Of a DNA stretch of 29,736 nucleotides, positions 1-7,254 are shown piece by piece. The first letter of the stretch is position 1, and every line of letters starts with the position of its first letter. The position numbers and the translations under genes were made by a program. The DNA is from CAYVXT01 sp964455485 (lineage in GTDB: Bacteria; Patescibacteriota; Minisyncoccia; Phycocordibacterales; WO2-35-19), in NCBI GenBank assembly GCA_964455485.1, contig CAYVXT010000005.1, positions 1 through 29,736 on the forward strand. Direction: 5' to 3'. The notes beneath the pieces are model-generated. The model had not been told where the DNA came from, made no database searches, and saw only the letters and a list, made by a program, of their open reading frames with translations.

Positions 1-187
1 TTCTAATCCAAGATTCGTCTTTGGGATAATGAGAATTAATTTGTTCCTTTGTAGGTTGAAACATTTCTATGGCCACCACCTTCATATCTCTCTGCTCCAC
101 CCTTTTTATTATTTCTCCTATCAATCCTTTCCGCACTCCGTCAGGTTTAATCATTAAAAATGTTTTTTCTTCTTTTGGGTGAATCAT
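1..187 (-). CDS. ndk: Nucleoside diphosphate kinase, N-terminal part (cut by window edge)
   Basis: Transfers the gamma-phosphate of ATP to nucleoside diphosphates through a phospho-histidine, keeping NTP/dNTP pools balanced in the cytoplasm. The start is the ATG at 187-185; 62 codons are visible before the edge. Residues 9-26 (FLMIKPDGVRKGLIGEII) are the hallmark N-terminal strand, P-D-G loop and helix of the family. The catalytic His (NxxHGSD motif) lies outside the window and cannot be checked. It is the last visible gene of the map / four-helix-bundle / ndk series, 37 bases after the previous stop. No SD is visible. Confidence 0.9.
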   Translation of the reverse strand, partial: MIHPKEEKTFLMIKPDGVRKGLIGEIIKRVEQRDMKVVAIEMFQPTKEQINSHYPKDESWIR

Positions 188-224
188 GGTGAGTTTAAAA
201 GTTATAAAAGCGCAAGTTACAAAG

Positions 225-584
225 TTACAAAGCACGAATAAATCCAGCTAGCATTTTAGAAATTTCGGTAGAAATTAGTTGTAATTTACTGAAATCTTCC
301 TTAGAAATATAACGCAAATCGAGTGCTAATTGCAACATTGACCTTACTTCACCACATGATCCCTTTGATATGTATAAAAACCTGGATAACTCTTTATTTC
401 CCTTTCTTTCAAATCCTTCTGCAATATTATTCATTACGGAAACGGCTGCTCTCTGAATCTGATCTCTAAAACCATAGTCCTTGATCGTAGAAAAAGTTTT
501 ATAAACCTCAACCGAAAGTTCTCTTGCCCTCTGCCAAACTTTTATTTCTTCAAATGTTTGAATTGTTCCCATTTTTACTTTCAA
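225..584 (-). CDS. Four-helix-bundle protein (23S rRNA intervening-sequence / S23 family)
   Basis: 119 residues, nearly all amphipathic helix. The family pattern is plain: an N-terminal FEEIKVWQRARELS segment, then GFRDQIQRAAVSVMNNIAEGFER, then SRFLYISKGSCGEVRSMLQLA. These match the S23/IVS-encoded four-helix-bundle family, first seen inside 23S rRNA intervening sequences and also common as stand-alone genes. Molecular role is unknown. An alternative start is the second Met (codon 5). It lies between map (stop at 605) and ndk, so it is probably co-transcribed with them. The flanks hold a simple word repeat (AAAGTTAC / CTTTCTAACT). Confidence 0.85.
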   Translation of the reverse strand: MKVKMGTIQTFEEIKVWQRARELSVEVYKTFSTIKDYGFRDQIQRAAVSVMNNIAEGFERKGNKELSRFLYISKGSCGEVRSMLQLALDLRYISKEDFSKLQLISTEISKMLAGFIRAL

Positions 585-604
585 ACTTGCGCCTTTCTAA
601 CTTT

Positions 605-1399
605 CTAACTCTTAGTCAATACCTCAATTTTTCCATCATACCCTACTGCCACGGTATGTTCAAAATGTGCAGAGAGAGATTTGTCTCGAGTGATAAAAGT
701 ATAACCATCTGACATACGTTTAATGTCTCGACTACCGAGCGAAAGCATGGGTTCAATAGCAATCACCATACCTGGTCTCAATTCTGGACCCTCACCTCTT
801 TCTGCTCTATTTGGCACAAATGGCTCCTCATGCACACTATAGCCAACACCGTGCCCGGATAATCCTTCTATAATCCCTAATTTATATTTTATTGCCACCT
901 CCATCACAGCTGCGCCTATATCTCCTATGTGACCCTTCACTCTCATTGCACTTATTCCTCTATCAAGAGCTTCTTTTGTTGCCTTGATCAAGATTGCAGC
1001 CTTATCATCAATTTTACCTACCGGTACAGTGATGGCAGCATCGGTTATTAGGCCACCGTAAGTTAAGCCTAGATCCAAAGTTACAATATCACCTTCAAAA
1101 AGTATCTTTCCGGAATTACCATCTTTACCACCTTCGTTTGGAATACCATGAACTATCTCTTCGTTTATCGAAACACAAAGTGCTGCAGGATACGGCCTTT
1201 TAGCATCATAAGGTTGATACCCTAAAAATGACGCGATACCTCCAGCTTCATCAATCAATTTTTCAGCATATGAATTTAGTTCCCCTGTTTTAACACCAGG
1301 TTTAACTTTTTTTGCCACTTCTTTCAAAATACGAGCGTGTATTTTACCCCCTTCTCTCATTATCGCAATCTCTTCTTCTGTTTTATATTTTATTCCCAT
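605..1399 (-). CDS. map: Methionine aminopeptidase, type I
   Basis: Removes the initiator Met from nascent proteins; a cytosolic dinuclear-metal enzyme. The start at 1399 gives MGIKYKTEEEIAIMREGGKI, the usual N-terminus; the frame stays open further upstream but that stretch is not family-like. 264 residues. Metal ligands are all visible: D109, D120, H183 (GHGVGYSVHEEP), E216 (IEPML) and E247 (FEHTVAV); the substrate His is H84 (VHGIPN). In many bacteria map follows adk in the spc operon. Here a gene on the opposite strand separates the two, so map probably has its own promoter. A TATACT hexamer lies 7 bases before the ATG and no SD is seen, which would fit a leaderless mRNA. Confidence 0.95.
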   Translation of the reverse strand: MGIKYKTEEEIAIMREGGKIHARILKEVAKKVKPGVKTGELNSYAEKLIDEAGGIASFLGYQPYDAKRPYPAALCVSINEEIVHGIPNEGGKDGNSGKILFEGDIVTLDLGLTYGGLITDAAITVPVGKIDDKAAILIKATKEALDRGISAMRVKGHIGDIGAAVMEVAIKYKLGIIEGLSGHGVGYSVHEEPFVPNRAERGEGPELRPGMVIAIEPMLSLGSRDIKRMSDGYTFITRDKSLSAHFEHTVAVGYDGKIEVLTKS

Positions 1400-1406
1400 T
1401 TTGGTT

Positions 1407-1412
1407 AGTATA
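1407..1412 (-). promoter_or_regulatory. Possible -10 element of map (leaderless arrangement)
   Basis: On the minus strand TATACT occupies these bases and only 7 bases separate it from the map ATG, so transcription would begin at or next to the start codon. No convincing -35 box is seen at 16-18 bases. Weak on its own, but a similar close hexamer precedes xthA. Confidence 0.35.
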
Positions 1413-1480
1413 ACGCTTAAACAAATACAAAAATACTTGACTACGTAAATAAAAGTTGTAATTTGTAGTAGGAGGATCAG

Positions 1481-1885
1481 GTGGAATACCACAAGTTCAT
1501 TCAGAACCTCAACGATCAATCAGTTCGCAGAATACTTTTTGAAAAGTCTAATGTAAAACTTACCGACCACATCTTCCAATGTGATCTGTGCCTAAGCAAA
1601 GCAATTCAATCATTGCAAGCAGTCTCTAGTAAGATTTGCACTAAGATTGGAGCCGCTAATTTAGGCAGAGTAGGTAAACTACTTGAGAAAAATCGGCTTC
1701 GTGCAGCATATGTCATACACATTTTCTGCTGCGCACGATGTAGTGAATTGATTGATTTTGCCCAAGAGGCAGAAATAGTTGCGATGATATCTAAACTGCC
1801 TCTGAAAATGCGAGTCCAGTGCCAGCATGAGTACGAGGAGTACCTGAAGAAGAGAGGCGTGCTCGATGACAGAACAATTCAATAA
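1481..1885 (+). CDS. Small Cys/His-rich protein with two HxxxCxxC motifs, unknown function
   Basis: 134 residues starting at GTG, set by a strong SD (GGAGG at 1471-1475, 5-base spacer). Two near-identical motifs, HIFQCDLC and HIFCCARC, are about 47 residues apart. HxxxCxxC is the zinc-binding core of several anti-sigma and other small zinc-finger proteins, so metal binding is likely; no function is claimed. The C-terminal third is charged and helical. The gene stands alone on the plus strand inside the otherwise minus-strand adk-map neighbourhood and is followed at once by a strong terminator. Its 3' third is richer in G+C (about 52% in one 60-base line), which together with the SD suggests an acquired gene. 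Confidence 0.75.
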   Translation: MEYHKFIQNLNDQSVRRILFEKSNVKLTDHIFQCDLCLSKAIQSLQAVSSKICTKIGAANLGRVGKLLEKNRLRAAYVIHIFCCARCSELIDFAQEAEIVAMISKLPLKMRVQCQHEYEEYLKKRGVLDDRTIQ

Positions 1886-1886
1886 A

Positions 1887-1922
1887 AGCCGGACGGCTTA
1901 CCCCGTCCGGCTCAAATTTTTT
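1887..1922 (+). terminator. Rho-independent terminator between convergent genes
   Basis: A perfect 10-bp GC-rich stem pairs 1887-1896 with 1903-1912 around a 6-base loop, followed by six T at 1917-1922. On the other strand the same stem is followed by TTTTATT, so it can also end the adk operon, whose last gene stops at 1927. This makes co-transcription of adk with map unlikely. Confidence 0.85.
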
Positions 1923-1926
1923 AATA

Positions 1927-2520
1927 TTAGTTTAGGTTCACTTTTTCCATAATCTCCTTGTGAACTTCTTCAATAGTACCTTCACCATTTATTGGTATAA
2001 ATTTGTAGTAAGGATTGTTCTTGAAATGATTGATAGCTGGCACTACATTTTTTTCATACCACTCAAGCCTTCTTTTTATTTCTGCATCAGTATCATCTTC
2101 CCTACCTCTACCTTCCATTCTTTTGACTGCAGACTCAGGCGAAAGCTCTATTGAAATAACTACCGGCTCTTTTCTGTCATAAAATTGTAAAGCAGAGTCG
2201 ATAATGAGAGCCTCATGCTCTCTCCTTGAAATACCATCGAGTATAAGATGTTCTTCACCGGACATATGGTCTACTAAATATTGCGTCCAAATCCATACTG
2301 GCAAAAACTCGGGCATTAGTCCTCCTTTTTCTAAAACCTCCCTAGTTTTTCTTGCTGTGAATGAAGCTTCTGTAGCAAACTCCCTAAACTTTTGTCCGGT
2401 TTCTAAATATAAAATATTTCTCTCGGGATCAATTTCCTTCAATTTTTCCATTAACAATTTTGCTTGAGTGCCTTTGCCTGACCCTGATGGTCCAAAAAAT
2501 ATAAAAGTCTTGGGTAACAT
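1927..2520 (-). CDS. adk: Adenylate kinase (short, no zinc LID)
   Basis: Catalyses ATP + AMP = 2 ADP. 197 residues. The P-loop is GPSGSGKGTQ at residues 10-19; the NMP-binding segment includes LETGQKFREF; the Arg-rich LID region reads GRGREDDTDAEIKRRLEWYE, with the R-x-D-D and I-x-x-R-L signature of the family. The LID is short and has no zinc cysteines. Gene order secY-adk is the conserved spc order. The 82-base gap from secY is filled by an imperfect inverted repeat of AAAGCTAAAA words. A TACACT hexamer lies 6 bases before the ATG and no SD is seen. Confidence 0.92.
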   Translation of the reverse strand: MLPKTFIFFGPSGSGKGTQAKLLMEKLKEIDPERNILYLETGQKFREFATEASFTARKTREVLEKGGLMPEFLPVWIWTQYLVDHMSGEEHLILDGISRREHEALIIDSALQFYDRKEPVVISIELSPESAVKRMEGRGREDDTDAEIKRRLEWYEKNVVPAINHFKNNPYYKFIPINGEGTIEEVHKEIMEKVNLN

Positions 2521-2602
2521 ATTAAGAGTGTAAAGCTAAAAGTTAAAAAAGTAAAACAGTTAGTTTTTTATTTTGCACTTTTAGTTTTTAGCTTTATGCT
2601 TT

Positions 2603-3874
2603 CTAATATTCCCTAGCAGAAATCTGTGCGTCGATTTTTTTAACAAGATCTATAACTACTGAAACAACGATGAGGAGTCCGGTACCACCTATAGCCACAG
2701 CTGTAATGCCTGTAAGCGCCTGAACGATTAAAGGAAGTACAGCAATAAGTCCTAGAAACAGAGCTCCAACAAAAGTTAGTCTAAACAAAATATTTGCAAT
2801 GTGAGATGATGTCGAAACGCCTGGTCTTACTCCTGGTATAAAAGCGCCTCCACGCTGCAAGTTTTTTGACATTGAATCTGGGTCAAATGTAATAGCAGTA
2901 TAAAAATATGTGAAAAGGAAGACCAGCAAGAAATATGCTATAGAATAAAATGTCTGATTAGATAAAAAGCTTAAAATCGCAGCAGAGATCTGTTGTACAT
3001 AAGCATTATCTGCACCCGACAAAAACCTAGCTATCATTTGTGGAAACAAAAGTATAGAAAGCGCAAAAATTATTGGTATCATACCAGCTTGGTTGACCCG
3101 AAGTGGTAGATAAGTAGAAACCCCACCATACACTTTGTTTCCTCTTACCTGTTTTGCATAAGTGACCGGTATTGGTCTCTCTGCTTCAGTGATTACAACA
3201 ACCCCCCAAACCACCAAGAGAGACGCCGCAATAAAACCTATATATGCTGGAATCTGAGAAGGATCAAACGCAAGCAAAAGCCTTCCAGCCGAACTTGGTA
3301 GAACCGAAACTATACCTGCAAAAATGAGTAAGGAGAGTCCGTTGCCAATTCCAAATTCTGTTATAAGTTCGCCAAGCCACATAAGCAGTATTGATCCTGC
3401 TGAAATAACAATAAGGTTTGCAGCGAGTGCAAAGCTAGAGAGAGGAGCGAGCACTCCTTGGTTTTGAAGTAATGTCAAAAATGCATACCCCTGGATAAAT
3501 GCGAGTGGTACTGTGATGAGTCTGGAATATTGAGCAAACTTACGTCTACCTGCATCACCATCTTCTTGATACATTGCCTTAAGCTTTGGAAACATAACTG
3601 TCATAAGCTGCATTACGATAGAAGCAGTGATGTATGGAGATACTCCCAGCATTATTATGGAAAGATTTGAAAGACCTCCTCCAGAAAATATGTTCAAAAG
3701 TCCTAAAAAGTCATTACCAGAAATAAATTGCTCAAGCCTAAGTGGGTCAATACCAGGAATAGGTATTACTGACATAAACCTAAAAAGCACGAGAACAAGT
3801 AAAGTAAAAGATATCCTGCCTTTTAGAGCAGCGTCTCCAAACACCAGCCTTGTTTTATGCAAAAAATTGCCCAT
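2603..3874 (-). CDS. secY: Protein translocase subunit SecY
   Basis: Central channel of the Sec translocon in the cytoplasmic membrane. 423 residues with about ten hydrophobic helices. Recognisable segments are the N-terminal helix FTLLVLVLFRFMSVIPIPGID, the plug region with GGGLSNLSIIMLGVSPYITAS, the cytoplasmic loop with ERPIPVTYAKQVRG, and PLRVNQAGMIPIIFA, all typical of bacterial SecY. It begins 7 bases after the rplO stop, with no visible SD. Confidence 0.97.
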   Translation of the reverse strand: MGNFLHKTRLVFGDAALKGRISFTLLVLVLFRFMSVIPIPGIDPLRLEQFISGNDFLGLLNIFSGGGLSNLSIIMLGVSPYITASIVMQLMTVMFPKLKAMYQEDGDAGRRKFAQYSRLITVPLAFIQGYAFLTLLQNQGVLAPLSSFALAANLIVISAGSILLMWLGELITEFGIGNGLSLLIFAGIVSVLPSSAGRLLLAFDPSQIPAYIGFIAASLLVVWGVVVITEAERPIPVTYAKQVRGNKVYGGVSTYLPLRVNQAGMIPIIFALSILLFPQMIARFLSGADNAYVQQISAAILSFLSNQTFYSIAYFLLVFLFTYFYTAITFDPDSMSKNLQRGGAFIPGVRPGVSTSSHIANILFRLTFVGALFLGLIAVLPLIVQALTGITAVAIGGTGLLIVVSVVIDLVKKIDAQISAREY

Positions 3875-3881
3875 TGTTCAA

Positions 3882-4319
3882 TTATACAATCTTTCCTTTA
3901 GCAGACTCTATAGCCTTCTTGGCACTCTCAGAAACAGCAACACCCTCAAAAGTAAAAGCTTTGCTTATTGTACCATTTAAAACTTTAACTTTTGGCATTA
4001 CACCGCTAGTCAACTTCAACAAACCTTTTTCTTTCAATGTTTTGGCACTAACAACATCATTTACACTGAATGCCTGATCGATTGAGGATAGATTGACTGT
4101 GAAATACTCTGGCTTCCTTGTTTTAAGGAAGTTCCTGCCGCGACCTCGGAGTTTTGGAATCTTTTTTATAAAATCCCTCATTTCTGGCCTCTTTTTTCTA
4201 CCAGCACGTGCATTTTGACCCTTTGTTCCACGTCCAGAAGTTTTGCCTCGTGCGCCACCTCTGCCCACCTTTCTAGACTTTCTGTTTGCTGTATTCTTTT
4301 TTAAATTATTCATCTGCAT
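3882..4319 (-). CDS. rplO: 50S ribosomal protein uL15
   Basis: Large-subunit protein that helps assemble the central part of 23S rRNA. 145 residues. The Gly/Arg-rich N-terminus with KVGRGGARGKTSGRGTKGQ is diagnostic, followed by the conserved C-terminal fold (GVMPKVKVLNG, AFTFEGVAVSESAKKAIESA). The first ATG is preferred over the second (two codons on) because an AGGA sits 5 bases before it. It directly follows rpsE with a 12-base gap; the rpmD (uL30) gene that stands here in most bacteria is missing. Confidence 0.96.
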   Translation of the reverse strand: MQMNNLKKNTANRKSRKVGRGGARGKTSGRGTKGQNARAGRKKRPEMRDFIKKIPKLRGRGRNFLKTRKPEYFTVNLSSIDQAFSVNDVVSAKTLKEKGLLKLTSGVMPKVKVLNGTISKAFTFEGVAVSESAKKAIESAKGKIV

Positions 4320-4331
4320 GATATTCCTAAA

Positions 4332-4964
4332 TTAGTTCTTTTCTCCACTTACCCTAACCTTTTTCAATTTCTCCAATGCCTTGATTGCCGCTCTTGCAAT
4401 ATTGAGTTTATTTTTTGAACGAGAATGGATTTTTGAAGATACTTCTTTAAGGCCAGCGAGCTCTAGCACCACACGCACAGAGCTTCCTGCAACAATACCC
4501 TTTCCAGGAGCTGGGTTTATAGAAACAACTGCACTTGCGTATTTGGCCTCTACAGGATGTGCTATAGATGATTTTTTGTTCATAGACACCGTTATCATGC
4601 TCTTCTTTGCAGCTCTCATCGCTTTTTCTATAGCTATAGGAGTATCTCCTGCTTTACCAATCCCTACTCCCACTCTACCTTTTCTATCACCTACCACCAT
4701 AGCAATTGAAAAACTAAACCTTCTTCCTCCTGCCACCACGCGAGTCACTCTTCTCACGCTGATAGTTTTGCTATCAAACTCTTGTCTAGCTTTTTCAGGT
4801 CTTCTAGAAGGTCTGCGCTCGTTCTTTTTTCTTTCTCCGCCTCGAAAATTCCTTGGTCCATTAGGAGCCTGGGTTTCAACAGTTCCTTCTACCACCTCAG
4901 CCACAACTTCCTCTTGAGCAGCTTCGGATTCAATTATTTCTTTTTCTTCTGTTACGTTAGACAT
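4332..4964 (-). CDS. rpsE: 30S ribosomal protein uS5 with N-terminal extension
   Basis: Small-subunit protein at the decoding/mRNA entry region. 210 residues against about 165 in E. coli. The excess is an N-terminal tail: acidic over residues 1-35, then Arg/Lys-rich to about 60. The S5 core starts near residue 65 (KTISVRRVTRVVAGGRRFSF), with the RKGRVGVGIGKA signature and the C-terminal NPAPGKGIVAGSSVRVVLELAG. It lies 9 bases downstream of rplR, with no SD. Confidence 0.96.
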   Translation of the reverse strand: MSNVTEEKEIIESEAAQEEVVAEVVEGTVETQAPNGPRNFRGGERKKNERRPSRRPEKARQEFDSKTISVRRVTRVVAGGRRFSFSIAMVVGDRKGRVGVGIGKAGDTPIAIEKAMRAAKKSMITVSMNKKSSIAHPVEAKYASAVVSINPAPGKGIVAGSSVRVVLELAGLKEVSSKIHSRSKNKLNIARAAIKALEKLKKVRVSGEKN

Positions 4965-4973
4965 ATTTTATGA

Positions 4974-5321
4974 TTAAAATTCCAATCCTCCAGTACGAGC
5001 ACCCTCTGCAAGAGCAGCGAGAGATCCTGTGTATAAATAGCCACCCCTATCAAAGACAGCCTTAGTAATTTTTTTGGCTTTTGCTTGTTCAGCAATAGAT
5101 TCCCCCACCTGTTTTGCCCTCTCAGCAGTACTCTTACCCTTCATTGTTTTGCTAGTCGCAAAAGCCAATGTAACACCATTAACATCATCTATAAGTTGTG
5201 CTGAGATATATTTATTTGATCTAAATACAGATAGTCTTGGTTTTAGAGCAACACCAAAAATTTTTGCCCTGATTCGCTTTCTTCTTCTATCTCTTTGTTC
5301 TTTTTTTACTTTTGTATCCAT
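4974..5321 (-). CDS. rplR: 50S ribosomal protein uL18
   Basis: Binds 5S rRNA together with uL5 and bL25 in the central protuberance. 115 residues. It has the basic N-terminus with RRRKRIRAKIFGVALKPRLS, then VFRSNKYISAQLID, and the conserved end FDRGGYLYTGSLAALAEGAR-GGLEF. The 41-base gap to rplF consists of an AAATTT/GAAATTT word repeat also seen upstream of pilB. No SD. Confidence 0.96.
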   Translation of the reverse strand: MDTKVKKEQRDRRRKRIRAKIFGVALKPRLSVFRSNKYISAQLIDDVNGVTLAFATSKTMKGKSTAERAKQVGESIAEQAKAKKITKAVFDRGGYLYTGSLAALAEGARTGGLEF

Positions 5322-5362
5322 TTTTTTAAATTTGAAATTTGGATTTTGAAATTTGTTTTACT

Positions 5363-5896
5363 TTAGACGCTCTTTTTGCCTTGCTTCCTTCTTATAATTT
5401 CATTGTCGTATCTAAAACCTTTACCTTTGTAAGGCTCTGGTTTCTTTAATGCCCTTACTTCAGCAGCGAAGCTACCTACCAACTCCTTATCAATACCAGA
5501 AATTGTTATGAGGTTCTTTTCGGCTTTTACAGTCAAACCTTCAGGTATTTGCACTTCTACTGGATGTGAAAATCCTAAAGCTAGAACCAATTTGGTACCA
5601 TTCACATTTGATTTGTAGCCAACTCCTTCAAGGATGAGCTTCTTTTCAAATCCGTCATTTACTCCCTTGATCATATTCTTAATATGAGAAGCGTAGGTAC
5701 CCCAAAGCGCCCTAGTAGCTATTGTTTCTTTTGTTAGAGTAAGAGATACATTTTTACCCTCAACAATAATATTTATATCAGGCCTAAAGTGCCTACTTAG
5801 GCTACCTTTTGGACCCTTCACAGAAAAAACACCGCTTGCAAAAGAAACTTCTGTTTTGTCGTTTGCCACTATTCCTTTTTTTGCAATTCTACTCAT
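5363..5896 (-). CDS. rplF: 50S ribosomal protein uL6
   Basis: Large-subunit protein near the sarcin-ricin loop. 177 residues, with two repeated L6 domains. Recognisable parts are MSRIAKKGI, VKGPKGSLSRHF, LWGTYASHIKNMIKGVNDGFEKKL and the C-terminal KPEPYKGKGFRYDNEIIRRKQGKK signature. The spacer before it is made of an ATTCGTAATTCG-like word repeat. No SD is visible. Confidence 0.97.
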   Translation of the reverse strand: MSRIAKKGIVANDKTEVSFASGVFSVKGPKGSLSRHFRPDINIIVEGKNVSLTLTKETIATRALWGTYASHIKNMIKGVNDGFEKKLILEGVGYKSNVNGTKLVLALGFSHPVEVQIPEGLTVKAEKNLITISGIDKELVGSFAAEVRALKKPEPYKGKGFRYDNEIIRRKQGKKSV

Positions 5897-5942
5897 TTTT
5901 TATATTCGTGTAATTCGTATTCATTCGTAATTGATGTCATGT

Positions 5943-6338
5943 TTACCACACATTAAACAAAAACTCACCCCCCAAATTACCTTTCTTTGCATCAACATCA
6001 GCCATTATGCCTTGTGGGGTTGAAAATACAGACAATCCAAAACCTCGGCGGAAAATCTTTATTTCTTTTGCCTTTGAGTAAAGGCGTCTTGAAGGTTTTG
6101 AGATTCTTTGAACATCATTTATAAGTGGTCTCCCATTTTCATCATATTTGAGCACCATACTTATATATCTAGGCTTTTCACCTTTATTTTTCTTAGCGAT
6201 CTCACCAATATAACCCTTTTTATTTAAAAGTTCAGCTATAGCCCACTTTATATTTGAAAAAGGTACCAAAATGCTTAATTTGCCTACCTTTTGGGCATTC
6301 TTTATTCTTATTATAAAATCTCCAATTGGGTCGTTCAT
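5943..6338 (-). CDS. rpsH: 30S ribosomal protein uS8
   Basis: Primary 16S rRNA-binding protein of the central domain and, in E. coli, the translational repressor of the spc operon. 131 residues. It begins NDPIGDFIIRIKNAQ and ends with the diagnostic STPQGIMADVDAKKGNLGGEFLFNVW-type C-terminus. 69 bases separate it from rpsN. Confidence 0.96.
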   Translation of the reverse strand: MNDPIGDFIIRIKNAQKVGKLSILVPFSNIKWAIAELLNKKGYIGEIAKKNKGEKPRYISMVLKYDENGRPLINDVQRISKPSRRLYSKAKEIKIFRRGFGLSVFSTPQGIMADVDAKKGNLGGEFLFNVW

Positions 6339-6407
6339 TCTGTTAGAGAGGGGAAATTATACGATTTAACATATTTTTCCCTTCTGGTTATTATTCTTAA
6401 TTCTTTA

Positions 6408-6593
6408 TTACCAAGATGATTTTTTAACTCCTGGGATTCTTCCCTCGTTAGCAAGCTCCCTGAAGCAGATCCTGCAAAGGTCGAAATCTCCCAAATAACC
6501 CCTTGTCCTGCCGCACTTAAAGCAGCGTCTCACTTTGCGAGTGCTGAATTTAGGCTTTTTGAGCGATCTTGCTATTACTGAAGTTTTTGCCAT
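6408..6593 (-). CDS. rpsN: 30S ribosomal protein uS14, short zinc-binding type
   Basis: 61 residues, the short (type Z) form. Four Cys in two CxxC pairs (CFKCG and CRIC) form the zinc ribbon, and the end reads ELANEGRIPGVKKSSW, as in the family. It is the first gene of the operon as seen here. Upstream is a repeat block, not rplE/rplX/rplN, so the ribosomal super-operon is broken at this point. Just before the start codon a short hairpin followed by a T run (minus strand) could act as a weak attenuator. Confidence 0.95.
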   Translation of the reverse strand: MAKTSVIARSLKKPKFSTRKVRRCFKCGRTRGYLGDFDLCRICFRELANEGRIPGVKKSSW

Positions 6594-6983
6594 GTCTTAA
6601 TAAAAACCACACTAGGTGGCTCCTACAAGCTATCAAATATCAAATAAATAGTCAAATGTTGTAAAAAACTTAAAGTCAATTATCCCTCCAATTTTTGTTT
6701 TATAAAGAAAGAGCGGCTCCCCGCCGTGCTCAGTACTCACTACCCCGGCCGTTCGAATCCTGCACGCAAAGCATGCTTTGCTCGCCTCCGCAGTCTTCAC
6801 TGCGTTCAGTCTGCGGAGGCGGCAGGAATTTCTCCTTCGACTCAAAAAGTTTTCGTCAAAACTTTTTGGTCTAGGCACCGGCTCGGCTTCGCATTTTGCT
6901 AAATGCTCAAGGCCTCCGCCGTTCGAATCCTGCACGCAAAGCATGCTTTGCTCGCCTCCGCAGTCTTCACTGCGTTCAGTCTG
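6594..6983. other. Gene-free repeat block downstream of tRNA-Ser
   Basis: 390 bases without a believable gene. It holds two identical 80-base copies (separate entries). Between them is a perfect 11-bp hairpin (6843-6853 with 6858-6868, loop CGTC) and a smaller GCATTT/AAATGC hairpin. A minus-strand TTGACT near 6650 could belong to the rpsN operon promoter but lacks a clear -10. Short open frames here exist only because the repeats are GC-rich. Confidence 0.7.
6748..6827. repeat. 80-bp direct repeat, distal copy (tRNA-Ser-derived)
   Basis: Identical over 80 bases to 6918-6997, exactly 170 bases away. It contains an inverted copy of the tRNA-Ser T-arm, a 16-base perfect palindrome (GCAAAGCATGCTTTGC), the acceptor strand GCCTCC, and a GCCTCCGCAG/CTGCGGAGGC hairpin. 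The copy breaks off exactly where the tRNA T-stem begins in the proximal copy. Confidence 0.95.
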
Positions 6984-6997
6984 CGGAGGCGGCAGGA
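6918..6997. repeat. 80-bp direct repeat, proximal copy running into tRNA-Ser
   Basis: The last bases of this copy are the 3' end of the tRNA-Ser gene. In plus orientation it reads: T-loop and T-stem copy (6921-6933), inserted palindrome (6936-6951), acceptor copy (CGCCTCC plus trailer), hairpin loop, then the real tRNA 3' half in opposite orientation. A transcript of tRNA-Ser could therefore fold its 3' half onto this downstream copy. Confidence 0.9.
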
Positions 6998-7070
6998 TTC
7001 GAACCTGCGGACCCCTTTCGAGGTCAACACATTAGCAGTGTGCTGCTTTCGACCGCTCAGCCACGCCTCC
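6984..7070 (-). tRNA. tRNA-Ser (anticodon GCT)
   Basis: 87 bases including the discriminator G. The acceptor stem GGAGGCG pairs with CGCCTCC; the long variable arm is typical of class II tRNA-Ser; the anticodon loop is CTGCTAA, giving GCT, which reads AGC/AGU. The T-arm is GCAGG-TTCGAAT-CCTGC. CCA is not encoded. Confidence 0.95.
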
Positions 7071-7239
7071 AATTACTGTTTCCAAAGATTATCACATTCT
7101 TTCCAACTTTTCTAATAATGTAAATAAACTAACCTTACTAAGTAAGTCTAGTGAATTTTTGTTGCCAATACTAAGTATTAGTTATCTACCGTCAATTGTT
7201 CCTTCTTTATTCAATAGAAACAATGAGTATTAAATATGC

Positions 7240-7245
7240 TAAAAT
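7240..7245 (+). promoter_or_regulatory. Possible extended -10 promoter of the 7255 gene
   Basis: TAAAAT preceded by TG with a one-base gap (TGcTAAAAT) forms an extended -10. The -35 region is poor. It lies 9 bases before the ATG, so the transcript would be leaderless or nearly so; a GGAG at 7246-7249 would then be lost from the mRNA. Confidence 0.4.
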
Positions 7246-7254
7246 GGAGTCGTT

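Noticed and set aside
4381..4917. 178-codon plus-strand frame
   Set aside because: Antisense shadow of rpsE; no independent signal.
6748..6997. CRISPR-like array at tRNA-Ser
   Set aside because: Only two long copies with one spacer, containing tRNA sequence, and no cas genes.
6633..7123. Several overlapping frames of 70-103 codons on both strands
   Set aside because: They run through the tRNA-Ser gene and the two 80-bp copies; their length comes from GC-rich repeats.
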